The position numbers and the translations under genes are program-made. A DNA stretch of 64,000 nucleotides from Modestobacter sp. VKM Ac-2985 (GTDB lineage: Bacteria; Actinomycetota; Actinomycetes; Mycobacteriales; Geodermatophilaceae): assembly GCF_026967925.1 (NCBI RefSeq), contig NZ_JAPVBI010000003.1:17745-81744 (forward strand), given 5' to 3'. The stretch's first letter is position 1. Every line of letters starts with the position of its first letter. Of this stretch, positions 7,096-15,911 are shown piece after piece. The notes beneath the pieces are model-generated. The model was not told the DNA's origin, ran no database searches, and saw nothing but the letters and a program-made list of their open reading frames with translations.

Positions 7096-8772
7096 TCACG
7101 CCTGCGCGGCCGGGGCGTCGGCGGTGTGCACCAGCCGGCCGGCGAACCAGGTGCACAGCACCTGGGTGGCGTGCACCTGCGAGGGGTCCACGGTGAAGAC
7201 GTCGCGGTCCAGGACGATGAAGTCCGCCGACCGGCCCGGGGTGAGCCGTCCGGTCACCTCACCGAGGCCCATCGCCTCGGCCGGGTGCGTGGTGAAGGCG
7301 GTGACCGCCTCCTGCACGGTCAGCGCCTGCCCGGGGTTGAGCGCACCGGGCACCGCCGGGTCGGGGTTCCGCCGGGTGACCATCGCCTCCAGCCCGGTCC
7401 ACGGGTCCGGGGTGGGCGCCGCGCACGGCCAGTCCGACCCGGCGGCGACCAGCGCACCCGAGTCGACGAAGTCGCGGAACGGCCAGGAGGCCGCGACGAC
7501 CTCCTCGGGCACGTGGGCGGCGATGCTGTCCTGGATCACCCCGGGGAACCAGATGTAGGGGGAGGCGTCGGCGACCACGTCGAGGGCGGCGAAGCGGCGC
7601 AGGTCGTCGGGGTGCACGTACTCGGCGTGCGCGATCTGGAACCGCGGCCCGGGGCCTCGGCGGGAGCGCACCTGCTCCACGGCGTCCAGCACGAGCCGCA
7701 CGGAGGCGTCCCCGGTCGCGTGGAACTTCGCGCCCAGACCGAGGTCGTGGCACCGCTCGACCTCCGCGACGAGGTCGGGCAGGTCGTAGTAGAGGTCGCC
7801 GGTCGTGGCCGGTTCGCCGTGCCGGCACAGGTAGGGCTCCAGCAGCGCCGTCGTCCGGGTCATCGGGACCCCGTCCAGCACGATCTTCACGAAGTCCGGC
7901 CGGACCAGGTCGCTGCGCTGCGCCCGCGCCTCGGCGATGAGCTCCCCGCCCACCGGGCCGTCCTCGAGGAAGGGCCGCACCGGGAGGGAGGCGACCACGC
8001 GCAGCGTCAGCCCGCCCTCCGCCTCGAGCTCGCGGAGCGCGGCCAGGGGCGCGCCCATCGTGGCGGCCTCCTGGACGCTGGTGATGCCGTAGGAGTTCAG
8101 CACGCGGACCGCGGTGGCGACCGCCTCCCGGATGCGGGCCTGCGGGTCGGCGACCGAGGCGGCGAACGCCGACTCCGCCCGCGCCGAGGCCAGCTCGTGC
8201 AGCACGCCGGTGAGCCGGCCGGCGTCGTCCCGGACGTAGCGGCCGCCCTCGACGTCCGGGGTGTCCGGGCCCACGCCCATCAGCTCGAGCGCCCGGGAGC
8301 TGACCCAGCGGTTGTGCATGGTGTCGTCGCGCAGCAGCACCGGCCGCCCGCCGCTGGCCTCGTCGAGGGCGAGCCGGTGACGCTCCTCGGCCAGCTGCCC
8401 GACCAGGGTGCTGCCGAGGATCCCGCCGACGACCCAGGCGTCCGGCTCCAGCCGGTCGGCCCAGGTGCGCACCTTCGCCAGCACGTCGGCCAGCGAGTCG
8501 CTCGGCAGCAGCGGCAGCTCGAACGCCGCCTGGGCCCCGGCCAGGTTCAGGTGCACGTGCCCGTCGACCAGCCCCGGCAGCACCAGCGACCCGGCCAGGT
8601 CGTGCACCTCGGTGTCCGGCCCGCGGTGCGGCGCGACCTCCTCGACCGTGCCGACCGCCAGCAGCACCCCGTCGCGGACCGCCAGCGCCTCGGCCCACGG
8701 GTGCGCCGGGTCCGACGTCCAGATGCGGCCTCCGGTGACGAGGAGGTCAGCGGGGAGCGGGGTGAGGGACAT
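7096..8772 (-). CDS. YtcJ-type amidohydrolase (metal-dependent hydrolase)
   Basis: A 558-residue cytoplasmic enzyme of the amidohydrolase-3 subfamily. A small N-terminal beta domain (residues 1-55) is followed by the metal-binding HxH in DGHVHLNLAG, and further His and Asp ligands occur in KFHATGD, IAHAEYV and AGSDWP. These are typical of the TIM-barrel fold. ATG 8772 (MSLTPLPADLLVTGGRIW) was chosen because the alignable domain begins there; the frame stays open upstream without a better start. Substrates of this group are varied amides, cyclic amides or formamides, so no reaction can be named. An AraC regulator gene lies upstream on the same strand and may control it. Confidence 0.85.
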   Translation of the reverse strand: MSLTPLPADLLVTGGRIWTSDPAHPWAEALAVRDGVLLAVGTVEEVAPHRGPDTEVHDLAGSLVLPGLVDGHVHLNLAGAQAAFELPLLPSDSLADVLAKVRTWADRLEPDAWVVGGILGSTLVGQLAEERHRLALDEASGGRPVLLRDDTMHNRWVSSRALELMGVGPDTPDVEGGRYVRDDAGRLTGVLHELASARAESAFAASVADPQARIREAVATAVRVLNSYGITSVQEAATMGAPLAALRELEAEGGLTLRVVASLPVRPFLEDGPVGGELIAEARAQRSDLVRPDFVKIVLDGVPMTRTTALLEPYLCRHGEPATTGDLYYDLPDLVAEVERCHDLGLGAKFHATGDASVRLVLDAVEQVRSRRGPGPRFQIAHAEYVHPDDLRRFAALDVVADASPYIWFPGVIQDSIAAHVPEEVVAASWPFRDFVDSGALVAAGSDWPCAAPTPDPWTGLEAMVTRRNPDPAVPGALNPGQALTVQEAVTAFTTHPAEAMGLGEVTGRLTPGRSADFIVLDRDVFTVDPSQVHATQVLCTWFAGRLVHTADAPAAQA

Positions 8773-8974
8773 CGGGCCTCCGGGCGGGCGTGGGCGGCTG
8801 GGGACGTGCGACGCCCGGGGCCGCGGGGTGGACGGCCGGCCGAGCGGGCGACCGGCCGACCGGCGACCGGCCGTGCCGACACCGGCCAGTCCACGACACC
8901 ACGTCGGTCGGGGTCGACCATCCCGCGCACGCCCGGCCGCCATTTCGTGCACGGCGCCGGTGGGCCACGGCGGG

Positions 8975-9991
8975 TCAGGCCGCGGTCGTCTGCCGACGGC
9001 GGAGCTCGGCGGGGGACTCGCCGAAGGCCGAGCGGAACTGCCGGGCGAGATGGGTGACGTCGAGGATCCCCCAGCGGGCCGCGATCGACGCCGTGCTGCG
9101 CCCGGCGAACGTGGGGTCGAGCAGATCGCGGCGGATCCGCTCGAGCCGGCGGCGCCGGATCCACGCGGCGGCGGTGAACCCCTCCTGGGCGCACATCTTG
9201 TGCACCTGGCGCACCGAGACACCGAGCGCCAGCGCGATCGACTCGACCCCCAGATCAGGGTCGCCGAGGTGCGCCAGCGCGTGGGAGCGCACCCGGTCGG
9301 CGAGGGTCGGTCCGCTGCCGCCGGGGAGCTCCGGGAGGCCGGCGTAGACCGCGAGCATCATCGACACCAGGGCGTCACCGAGGTGGCAGGCCGCGGGGGA
9401 GCCGCCCATCCCGGCGTCCTCGCACCTGGCCAGCTCCGCCAGCATCAGCGTCAGCGCCCGGGCCGGACCGCCTGTGGCGGGCACCGGCACCGCGGTGCGC
9501 TCGCTGAACGGCCGCAGGTGCGGCTGGAGCCGGTCCCGCGGCACGGCGACGACGACCGCCGCCCAGTCCGGGCCCGCGCTGTCCAGCTCGTAGGCCCGGG
9601 TCGTCTCGTAGACCGCCAGGTCGTCGGGTCGCACCTCGCCCCGGCGGCCGTCCTGGCTGAGCCGGCTGACGCCCTGCCGCTGCCAGATCAGCTTGACGAA
9701 CTCCGGGTCGGTGGAGCTGAGCAGGCGCCCGGTGCGGGACACCGAGTTGGGGCTGGTCCGCAGTGCGGTGACCAGCAGCCCGTCGGCCGTGGCGCTGCGC
9801 AGCCGGCCGCGGAAGGCGATGCCGTCGACCGGGCGCACGCGCACGGGGGCGCAGGCCGAGGACACCGCCGTCTGGAAGGTGTCGAGGGCGCAGTCGGCGT
9901 CGGCTGCCGAGGAGCCGGCCGGCACAGGTCGTCGGAGCAGCTGGCCCACGGGGTGTCGTCCGGCCGACGGAGCGAGAGGGGGCACGACCAC
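8975..9991 (-). CDS. AraC-family transcriptional regulator
   Basis: A 338-residue DNA-binding regulator. The N-terminal two thirds (about residues 30-210) resemble the AraC_binding_2 sensor domain found in NphR/FeaR-type regulators of aromatic catabolism. The C-terminus (about 235-335) carries the double helix-turn-helix, including LGVSVRQVHKMCAQEGFTAAAWIRRRRLERIRRDL split over two helices and ILDVTHLARQFRSAFGESPAELR. GTG 9991 was chosen because it follows a GAGG-like sequence; the GTG two codons later (9985) is equally possible. It probably regulates the neighbouring amidohydrolase/dehydrogenase genes or the FAH/gentisate genes; this is inference from position. Confidence 0.8.
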   Translation of the reverse strand: MVVPPLAPSAGRHPVGQLLRRPVPAGSSAADADCALDTFQTAVSSACAPVRVRPVDGIAFRGRLRSATADGLLVTALRTSPNSVSRTGRLLSSTDPEFVKLIWQRQGVSRLSQDGRRGEVRPDDLAVYETTRAYELDSAGPDWAAVVVAVPRDRLQPHLRPFSERTAVPVPATGGPARALTLMLAELARCEDAGMGGSPAACHLGDALVSMMLAVYAGLPELPGGSGPTLADRVRSHALAHLGDPDLGVESIALALGVSVRQVHKMCAQEGFTAAAWIRRRRLERIRRDLLDPTFAGRSTASIAARWGILDVTHLARQFRSAFGESPAELRRRQTTAA

Positions 9992-10330
9992 GAGGCACCT
10001 CGATCCACTCGAAAAACGAACGACGCGTCCGTTAAGAGAGGAACCGTAGGTCACGTGTGACGTGGTGCACAAGCGGCTGCGCGAGAGCACGGGGACTGTG
10101 CCGGCCGGGGAGCGCACCCCCGCGCCCGCCCCGGCCGGTCGGCCGGGCCGGCCGGGAGCGAGCCCTGCACCTCGACCCGCACCCCGCCGGGCCACCAGGT
10201 GCCGGCCGGCCCAGCCGGGCAGCACCGTCGGACGGGACAGCTCGTCGTCCCCCCTCGGTCCAGGGCACCACGGGGGGCTCGGTGCCGTGGACCGCCCACC
10301 GCCGTCCGGCGGCCAGGTCGCGCGTCCCCG
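9992..10330. other. Intergenic region upstream of the AraC-type regulator
   Basis: These 339 bases hold the regulator promoter (10043-10072) at one end and a short GC dyad (10299-10312) near the FAH-family stop codon at the other. I see no gene in it; the open frames there have no recognisable product and lie opposite or across the neighbours. Confidence 0.5.
10043..10072 (-). promoter_or_regulatory. Putative promoter of the AraC-type regulator
   Basis: On the minus strand TTGTGC (10067-10072) and TACGGT (10043-10048) are 18 bases apart. They would give a leader of about 45 bases before GTG 9991. Confidence 0.4.
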
Positions 10331-11173
10331 TCAGGGTGCCGGGTCGGCGACGACGCGGTTCTCGCAGCGCCCCAGCCCGCTCACCTCCGTGGTGACCACC
10401 TGCCCCGTCTCGAGGTAGCGGGCCGGCTTGCGGGCGTGGCCCACGCCGCCGGGGGTGCCGGTGGCGATCACGTCACCGGGGCGCAGGGTGCCCATGGTCG
10501 ACACGTACTCCACCAGCGCGACCGGGTCGAACAGCAGGTCACCCGTGCTGTCCTGCTGGACGGTCTCGCCGTCGATCGCGGTGCGGATGTCCAGCGTCGG
10601 CCGCACCCCGCCGGGGAGCTCGTCGGGGGTGACGAGCCACGGCCCCAGCGGTGTGGTGGCCTCCCAGTTCTTGCCCTGCAGCCACTCGCGGGTGCGGAAC
10701 TGCCAGTCCCGGCAGGTCACGTCGTTGAGCACGGCGAACCCGGCGATCGCCCGCTCGGCGTCCGCGCCGCGGGCTCGCCGGACCGGCGCGCCGATGACGA
10801 CGGCGAGCTCGCACTCCCAGTCCAGCTGGGTGGTCTCCGGCGGCTTGACGATGTCGTCGTTCGCCCCCACCAGCGTGTCGGCGTACTTGCTGAACAGCGT
10901 CGGGTGGTCGGGCAGGTCCCGGCCCATCTCCAGGATGTGGTTCCGGTAGTTGAGCCCCACGCAGACGATCTTGCCGGGACGTGGCACCACCGGTGCGAAC
11001 GCGGCGCCGCGGGCCTGCGCCACCGGATCGGTCGCCGCGGCGGCGCGTTCCTCCCACCCCGGGGTGGCGAGGAGCTCACCGAGGTCGGCGGCGACCAGGT
11101 CGACGAGGTGGTCGTCCTCGACCCGCACCGCGCGGGTGCTGCCGTCGAGGGTGCGGATGGTGGCCAGCTTCAC
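10331..11173 (-). CDS. Fumarylacetoacetate hydrolase-family protein, probable fumarylpyruvate hydrolase
   Basis: A 280-residue member of the FAH family. The C-terminal catalytic domain starts near residue 65 with GKIVCVGLNYRNH. It contains the metal-binding acidic residues in WECELAVVIG and the conserved LNDVTCRDWQ and VIATGTPGGVG segments. Members hydrolyse C-C bonds of beta-diketo acids. The GTG start overlaps the stop of the gentisate dioxygenase gene (GTGA), so the two are coupled. Context therefore points to the last step of gentisate breakdown, fumarylpyruvate (or maleylpyruvate) to pyruvate and a C4 diacid. Family is firm; substrate is inferred from the neighbour. Confidence 0.85.
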   Translation of the reverse strand: MKLATIRTLDGSTRAVRVEDDHLVDLVAADLGELLATPGWEERAAAATDPVAQARGAAFAPVVPRPGKIVCVGLNYRNHILEMGRDLPDHPTLFSKYADTLVGANDDIVKPPETTQLDWECELAVVIGAPVRRARGADAERAIAGFAVLNDVTCRDWQFRTREWLQGKNWEATTPLGPWLVTPDELPGGVRPTLDIRTAIDGETVQQDSTGDLLFDPVALVEYVSTMGTLRPGDVIATGTPGGVGHARKPARYLETGQVVTTEVSGLGRCENRVVADPAP

Positions 11174-12312
11174 GGGGTGTCTCCGATCTGGACGCGGTCG
11201 AGGTGCAGGGCTTCGAAGACCGGGGTGTCGCTGAACCGGAAGAGGTCCAGCGCGCCGGAGTCGGAGTCCGACGTGTCGGCCTCCGAGCGCACCGACAGCG
11301 GCTGCCACGAGGGCACCACGAACAGGTCACCGCGCCCCACCCGCCAGGAGGCGTCGCCGACGGTCACCGTGCCGGTGCCGTCGAAGACCTGGTAGACCGA
11401 CGAGCCGGCCTCGCGGCGGGGAGTGGTCTCGGTGCCGCGGCGGATGCGGTGCACCTCGGCCCGGATGGTCGGGAGGACGTCGCCGCCGGTGGTCGGGTTG
11501 CTGAAGCGGACGGCGGCGTGCCCGGGCTCGACCACGCCCGGGTGTCCCTCGGCCTCCAGCTCGAGCTGGTCGACCAGTGCGGCGTCGGTGTCGGCCCAGC
11601 GGTAGTTCAGCAGCGGCGTGCCCGGGCTGGCGCCGGGGGCGGAGACCGGGCGCAGGCCGGGGTGGCCCCACAACCGCTGGGAGCGGGAGCGCTCCGGCGT
11701 GCCGCGCTCGGCGTCGCTGATCCGGTCGCGGCCGAACTCGAAGAACTGTGCCTCGGCGTTGTACTGGAAGGGGATGTCCAGGCCGTCGATCCAGGCCATG
11801 GGGCGGTCTGCGGCGTTGTGGTGGGCGTGCCAGTTCCACCCGGCCTGCGGCAGGAAGTCACCGCGGCGCATCGGCACCGGGTCCCGTCCGACGACGGTCC
11901 ACACGCCCTCACCCTCGACGACGAAGCGGAAGGCGTGCTGGGTGTGCCGGTGCTCGGGGGCGTCCTCCCCGGGCATCAGGTACTGGATGGCCGCCCACAG
12001 CGTCGGGGTGGCGTACGGCTTGCCACCCAGCGCCGGGTTGGCCAGCGCGACAGCTCGTCGCTCACCGCCCCGGCCGACGGGGACCAGGTGCCCGGCCCGG
12101 TCGGCGAGCCGGAGCAGGTTCTCCCAGCGCCACACGTGCGGAACGGCCCGCGAGCGGGGGTGGGCCGGCATCAGGTCACCGATCTCGGTCCACAGCGGGA
12201 CGAGCAGCTCCTGCTCGAACCCGCGGTACAGCGCCGCCAGCTCCGGCGTGGGGGTGGGCTGGTCGGGGGCGTCCACGGCGGTCAGCGAGACCGGCGAGGC
12301 CAGTTGCGTCAT
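11170..12312 (-). CDS. Gentisate 1,2-dioxygenase
   Basis: A 380-residue bicupin. The first cupin (about residues 95-180) shows the iron-ligand pattern HRHTQHAFRFVVEGEG with a later His in NWHAHHN; the second cupin (about 280-370) has YQVFDGTGTVTVGD and DLFVVPSWQPL. These match gentisate dioxygenases, which open the ring of gentisate to maleylpyruvate with Fe(II) and oxygen. ATG 12312 follows a strong GGAGGA ribosome-binding site. It is first in a two-gene unit with the FAH-family hydrolase and is divergent from an IclR regulator, the usual control for such pathways. 1-Hydroxy-2-naphthoate or salicylate dioxygenase are less likely alternatives in the same family. Confidence 0.9.
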   Translation of the reverse strand: MTQLASPVSLTAVDAPDQPTPTPELAALYRGFEQELLVPLWTEIGDLMPAHPRSRAVPHVWRWENLLRLADRAGHLVPVGRGGERRAVALANPALGGKPYATPTLWAAIQYLMPGEDAPEHRHTQHAFRFVVEGEGVWTVVGRDPVPMRRGDFLPQAGWNWHAHHNAADRPMAWIDGLDIPFQYNAEAQFFEFGRDRISDAERGTPERSRSQRLWGHPGLRPVSAPGASPGTPLLNYRWADTDAALVDQLELEAEGHPGVVEPGHAAVRFSNPTTGGDVLPTIRAEVHRIRRGTETTPRREAGSSVYQVFDGTGTVTVGDASWRVGRGDLFVVPSWQPLSVRSEADTSDSDSGALDLFRFSDTPVFEALHLDRVQIGDTP

Positions 12313-12376
12313 TGCGGCTCCTCCCTCATCACGGTGGTGCAGTGGGCCGACCGTGCCCGTATGTCGGAGCGAGGGA

Positions 12377-12382
12377 TAGTCT
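12377..12382 (+). promoter_or_regulatory. -10 box of the iclR-type gene
   Basis: TAGTCT lies eight bases before GTG 12391, giving a leaderless or nearly leaderless transcript. The whole 78-base gap to the divergent gentisate gene probably holds the operator. Confidence 0.45.
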
Positions 12383-12390
12383 TTTCTGCT

Positions 12391-13131
12391 GTGAGGAACA
12401 GGCCCACCTATGCGATCGCGTCGGTCGACTCGGCCCTGCTGCTGGCGGCCCTGGTGCAGCAGGAAGGGCCGATGCGGGTCACCGATGCGGCCGCGCGCCT
12501 GGGGGTGTCCGTGTCCACGGCGCACCGGTTGTTCGGGATGCTCGTCTACCGCGACTTCGCCGAGCAGCTGCCGGACCGCCGCTACGGCTCCGGCCCGCTG
12601 CTGCGGGGCGGCGGGCTGCCGCAGGAGCCGGTCGCCCGGCTCCGGGAGGTGGCGTTGCCGCACCTGCGCCGGTTGGTGGACGACGAGGGCGAGACGGTGA
12701 ACCTGACGGTGCTGGCCGGACGCGACGTGCGCTTCGTCGCCAGCGTCGAGTGCGCGCACGTCCTGCGGGTCGGTGACCGCACCGGCCGCACCCTGCCCGC
12801 CCACCTCAGCTCCGGGGGCAAGGTGCTGCTCGCGATGCTCCCGGCAGAGACCGTCGAGGCGCTGCTCGGCGACCTCGACGCCGCCACCGTGGACCGGCTG
12901 CAGCGCGAGCTGCGCGCCGTCCGCCGGCGCGGCCACGCGGTGAACGACCAGGCGACGGAGGCCGGGGTGACCGCGCTCGGGGTCGCCGTCCCGGGAGCTG
13001 GGACGGCGACCCGGGCGGCGCTCTCGCTGGCCATGCCCAGCGTCCGCTGGTCGCGTCAGGCCGTTCCGGGGTGGGTGGCGGCGCTGACCGGGACGGCCGC
13101 GGCGATCGCCGCCGAACTCGCGGACGGGTGA
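12391..13131 (+). CDS. IclR-family transcriptional regulator
   Basis: A 246-residue regulator with an N-terminal winged helix (about residues 5-70, TDAAARLGVSVSTAHRLFGML) and an IclR effector domain (about 75-240) containing GRTLPAHLSSGGKVLLAML. It is divergent from the gentisate dioxygenase gene with only 78 bases between them, the usual layout for a local regulator of aromatic catabolism. GTG 12391 fits both the -10 box and the beginning of the family domain. The effector is probably gentisate or a precursor; that is inference. Confidence 0.87.
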   Translation: MRNRPTYAIASVDSALLLAALVQQEGPMRVTDAAARLGVSVSTAHRLFGMLVYRDFAEQLPDRRYGSGPLLRGGGLPQEPVARLREVALPHLRRLVDDEGETVNLTVLAGRDVRFVASVECAHVLRVGDRTGRTLPAHLSSGGKVLLAMLPAETVEALLGDLDAATVDRLQRELRAVRRRGHAVNDQATEAGVTALGVAVPGAGTATRAALSLAMPSVRWSRQAVPGWVAALTGTAAAIAAELADG

Positions 13132-13160
13132 GGGGCGGTCCCGCGTCCCACCCGTCCGCG
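13119..13160. terminator. Bidirectional terminator between iclR and GH3 genes
   Basis: A perfect 12-bp stem (CGCGGACGGGTG at 13119-13130, complement at 13149-13160) with an 18-base loop overlaps the end of the regulator gene and faces the convergent GH3 gene. Confidence 0.6.
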
Positions 13161-13180
13161 AGGTGGGCGGGGGCCGGTGG

Positions 13181-15649
13181 TCACACCAGCAGCTGCAGCG
13201 TGCACCCTCCCGGCAGGTCGACGGCCGAGGTGCCGATGCGCAGCTGGTGGGCGCCCGGCTCGTACTGCCAGCCCTCGGCCCAGTACGCCAGGTACCGGGT
13301 GTCCACGGCGACGTCGACCCGGGCGGTCTGCCCGGCGGGGACGCGGACGGCGGCCGAGCCGACCAGCCACCGCACCGGCCGGTCCACGACGGAGTCCGGC
13401 CGCTCGGCGTACACCTGCACGACCTCCTTGCCGGCGCGCTCGCCGGTGTTGGTCACCTCGACCGTCACGGTCACCACCTCGCCGGGGGCTGCCTCGGCCG
13501 GGGCGTCGACGGCGGTCAGCTCGAAGGTCGTGTAGCCCTGCCCGCTGCCGAACCACCAGGCCGGCTGCGCGCCGGACCGCAGCCAGGCGCGGTAGCCGAT
13601 GTGGACGCCCTCGGCGTACTCGACCACCCCGTCGACGGGGGTGCAGCTGAGCACCGGCACGTCGGCCTCGGTGGCCGGCCAGGTGGTGGGCAGCCGGCCG
13701 CCCGGCTCGGCGACCCCGAGCAGCACGTCGGCGACCGCGTTGCCGAACTCCTGGCCGCCGAACCAGCCGATCAGCAGGGCGGCGACGTCCTCCCGCCACG
13801 GCATGAGCACCGGGGCCCCGGCGTTCACCAGGACGACGGTGCGCGGGTTGGCCGCGACGACGGCGCGGACGAGGTCGTCCTGCCGCCCGGGCAGGGCGAG
13901 GGAGTCCCGGTCGTAGCCCTCGGACTCCACCACCGAGTTGGTGCCGACGACCACGAGGGCCACGTCGGCGGCCGCGGCGGCCTGCGCCGCCGCGGCGATC
14001 AGTGCGTCGGGGTCGTCGTCGGCGGGCTCGGTGCCCAGCCGCAGGGACAGCGCCCGGGCGTTGAAGCCGGCCCGGTCACCGAGGTCGAGGACCAGTCGGA
14101 CGTCCAGCGGGGCACCGGCGGTCAGCCGCACCTCGGCGGAGGCGTTCGGCGGGCTCAGGAACGCCGCGCCGAGGTCGGTGCCCACCGGGGTGAGGGTCTC
14201 GTCGATCAGCAGCTCGCCGTCCACGTACAGCTGCGCCCGGCCCACCAGGGCGAACCCGAGCCGCACCGTGGCCGACTCGGCGGGGGTCCAGCGGGTGCTC
14301 AGCTCGTAGCCGGCGGCGGGCTCGATGGGGGCGTCGCCGCCGAAGTACACCAGGTCGCTCGATCGGCGGTCCTCGCCGAACAGCTCGGTGCCGTCGGGGG
14401 CCAGGAACCGGGCCCGGAGCCCGGGTGCGCCGCTGACCGGGTTGGTGAGCTGGGGGAGCGGCAGCTCGACGACCCCGCTCTGCACGACCGCGCCGACGGA
14501 GTAGCCGACGTCCACGCCGGGCAGCGCGGCCCGCAGGCCGTCGAGTGGGGACACGGTGGACTCGGGGACGACGGTGGCGCTGCCGCCGCCCTGGGTGCGG
14601 GCGGCCGCCGCGTTGTTGCCGATCACCGCGACCGAGCGCAGCGCAGCGGCGTCCCAGGGGAGCGCCGGTCGCCCGTCGGGGCTGCGGTTCTCCAGCAGCA
14701 CGGTGCCCTCGGCGGCTGCCTCGCGGGCGAACGCGATCCCGTCCTCGACCCAGACCGGCTCCGCGGGGGAGGAGTCGCCCAGTGCACCGACCCGCTGGGC
14801 CAGGGTGAGCAGGCGCAGCACCTTGCGGTCGACGACGGCCTCGTCGACCTCCCCGTCGCGGACCGCGGCGACCAGCGCGTCGCCCCACGGGCCGTCCGGG
14901 CCGGGCATGACCAGGTCCTGGGACGCCGTCGCGGACGCCAGGCTGCGGACCGCCGTCCAGTCGCTGATCACGACGCCGTCGAAACCCCACTCGCTGTTCA
15001 GCGGGGTCTCCAGCAGCTCGTTCTCGGTGACCGTGGTGCCGTTGACCGCGTTGTAGGCGCTCATCACCACCCAGGCCCGGGCCTCGGTGACGGCCTTCTC
15101 GAACGCCAGCAGGTAGACCTCGCGCAGGGTGCGCTCGTCGGCCCGGACGTCGGCGGTGAAGCGGTCGGTCTCGAAGTCGTTGGCCACGTAGTGCTTCGGG
15201 GTCGCGCCGACGCCGTTGTCCTGCACCCCGCTCACGTAGGCGGCGGCGAGCTCGCCGGTGAGCACCGGGTCCTCGCTGAACGCCTCGAAGTGCCGGCCGC
15301 CCAGTGGTGAGCGGTGCAGGTTGATCGTGGGGCCGAGGACGACGTCGACGTCCTTGCGCCGGGCCTCGACCGCGGCGGCGGCGCCGTAGCGGCGGGCGAC
15401 GTCGGTGTCCCAGGCCGCGGCCAGCGCGGTGGCCGAGGGCAGGTTGAGCGAGGGGTCGCGCTCGTCCCAGAGCTCGCCGCGGACGCCGGAGGGACCGTCG
15501 GAGACCAGCATGCGGCGCAGCCCGATCCGCTCGATCGGCCAGGTGGTCCAGAAGTCGCGGCCGGTGAGCAGCTGCACCTTCTCCTCGAGGGTGAGCGCCG
15601 CGAGGGCCTCGGTGACGCGTGGGTCGGGACGTGCCGGCGTGGTCGTCAT
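13181..15649 (-). CDS. GH3 beta-glycosidase with PA14 domain
   Basis: An 822-residue glycoside hydrolase family 3 enzyme. The N-terminal barrel (about residues 10-300) contains the catalytic nucleophile Asp230 in VVISDWTAV. The second GH3 domain is interrupted by a PA14 module (about residues 400-545, with GLRARFLAPDG and RAQLYVDGELL), and an Fn3-like domain ends the protein. The enzyme removes terminal beta-linked sugars, most often glucose. There is no signal peptide, so it is cytoplasmic. ATG 15649 starts just before the family domain. A TetR-type palindrome (15737-15756) lies upstream, placing the gene in the sulfatase regulon. Exact sugar specificity is unknown. Confidence 0.88.
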   Translation of the reverse strand: MTTTPARPDPRVTEALAALTLEEKVQLLTGRDFWTTWPIERIGLRRMLVSDGPSGVRGELWDERDPSLNLPSATALAAAWDTDVARRYGAAAAVEARRKDVDVVLGPTINLHRSPLGGRHFEAFSEDPVLTGELAAAYVSGVQDNGVGATPKHYVANDFETDRFTADVRADERTLREVYLLAFEKAVTEARAWVVMSAYNAVNGTTVTENELLETPLNSEWGFDGVVISDWTAVRSLASATASQDLVMPGPDGPWGDALVAAVRDGEVDEAVVDRKVLRLLTLAQRVGALGDSSPAEPVWVEDGIAFAREAAAEGTVLLENRSPDGRPALPWDAAALRSVAVIGNNAAAARTQGGGSATVVPESTVSPLDGLRAALPGVDVGYSVGAVVQSGVVELPLPQLTNPVSGAPGLRARFLAPDGTELFGEDRRSSDLVYFGGDAPIEPAAGYELSTRWTPAESATVRLGFALVGRAQLYVDGELLIDETLTPVGTDLGAAFLSPPNASAEVRLTAGAPLDVRLVLDLGDRAGFNARALSLRLGTEPADDDPDALIAAAAQAAAAADVALVVVGTNSVVESEGYDRDSLALPGRQDDLVRAVVAANPRTVVLVNAGAPVLMPWREDVAALLIGWFGGQEFGNAVADVLLGVAEPGGRLPTTWPATEADVPVLSCTPVDGVVEYAEGVHIGYRAWLRSGAQPAWWFGSGQGYTTFELTAVDAPAEAAPGEVVTVTVEVTNTGERAGKEVVQVYAERPDSVVDRPVRWLVGSAAVRVPAGQTARVDVAVDTRYLAYWAEGWQYEPGAHQLRIGTSAVDLPGGCTLQLLV

Positions 15650-15736
15650 GGGATCCGTTCGATCGGGGCGGTCGCGGATGCGGCACGCGAACGACGCCAG
15701 GACAGGGGAGCGGGTGACCTGGCCCACTCTACTTCT

Positions 15737-15756
15737 CCTACCGAGTGCTCGGTAGG
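15737..15756. promoter_or_regulatory. TetR-type operator A (in front of GH3)
   Basis: CCTACCGAGTGCTCGGTAGG is a near-perfect dyad (nine of ten pairs) lying directly upstream of a TAGAGT -10 box on the minus strand (15726-15731), 88 bases from the GH3 start. It shares the TACCGA-N4-TCGGTA core with three other sites in this region. Confidence 0.75.
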
Positions 15757-15810
15757 TATGCGGCCGCACCGACGAGTGGACGTCATGCCAGCGACCCCGA
15801 TCGAGGCACT

Positions 15811-15834
15811 CACTTACCGAACAATCGGTAAGTG
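15811..15834. promoter_or_regulatory. TetR-type operator B (in front of tetR)
   Basis: CACTTACCGA, four bases (ACAA), then TCGGTAAGTG form a perfect 10-bp inverted repeat. It lies about 80 bases upstream of the TetR gene and in the same divergent gap as operator A, so it suggests autoregulation. Confidence 0.8.
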
Positions 15835-15911
15835 GGCCGGCACGTGGCATGATCTCGATCACGGGGTCGGGTGCCCGGACAACGGTCCGTTCGGTGGTGA
15901 GGGGTTCTGCA

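Noticed and set aside
10062-10418. 118-codon plus-strand frame upstream of the AraC-type regulator
   Set aside because: It overlaps the end of the FAH-family gene antisense and is Pro/Arg/Ser-rich without features.
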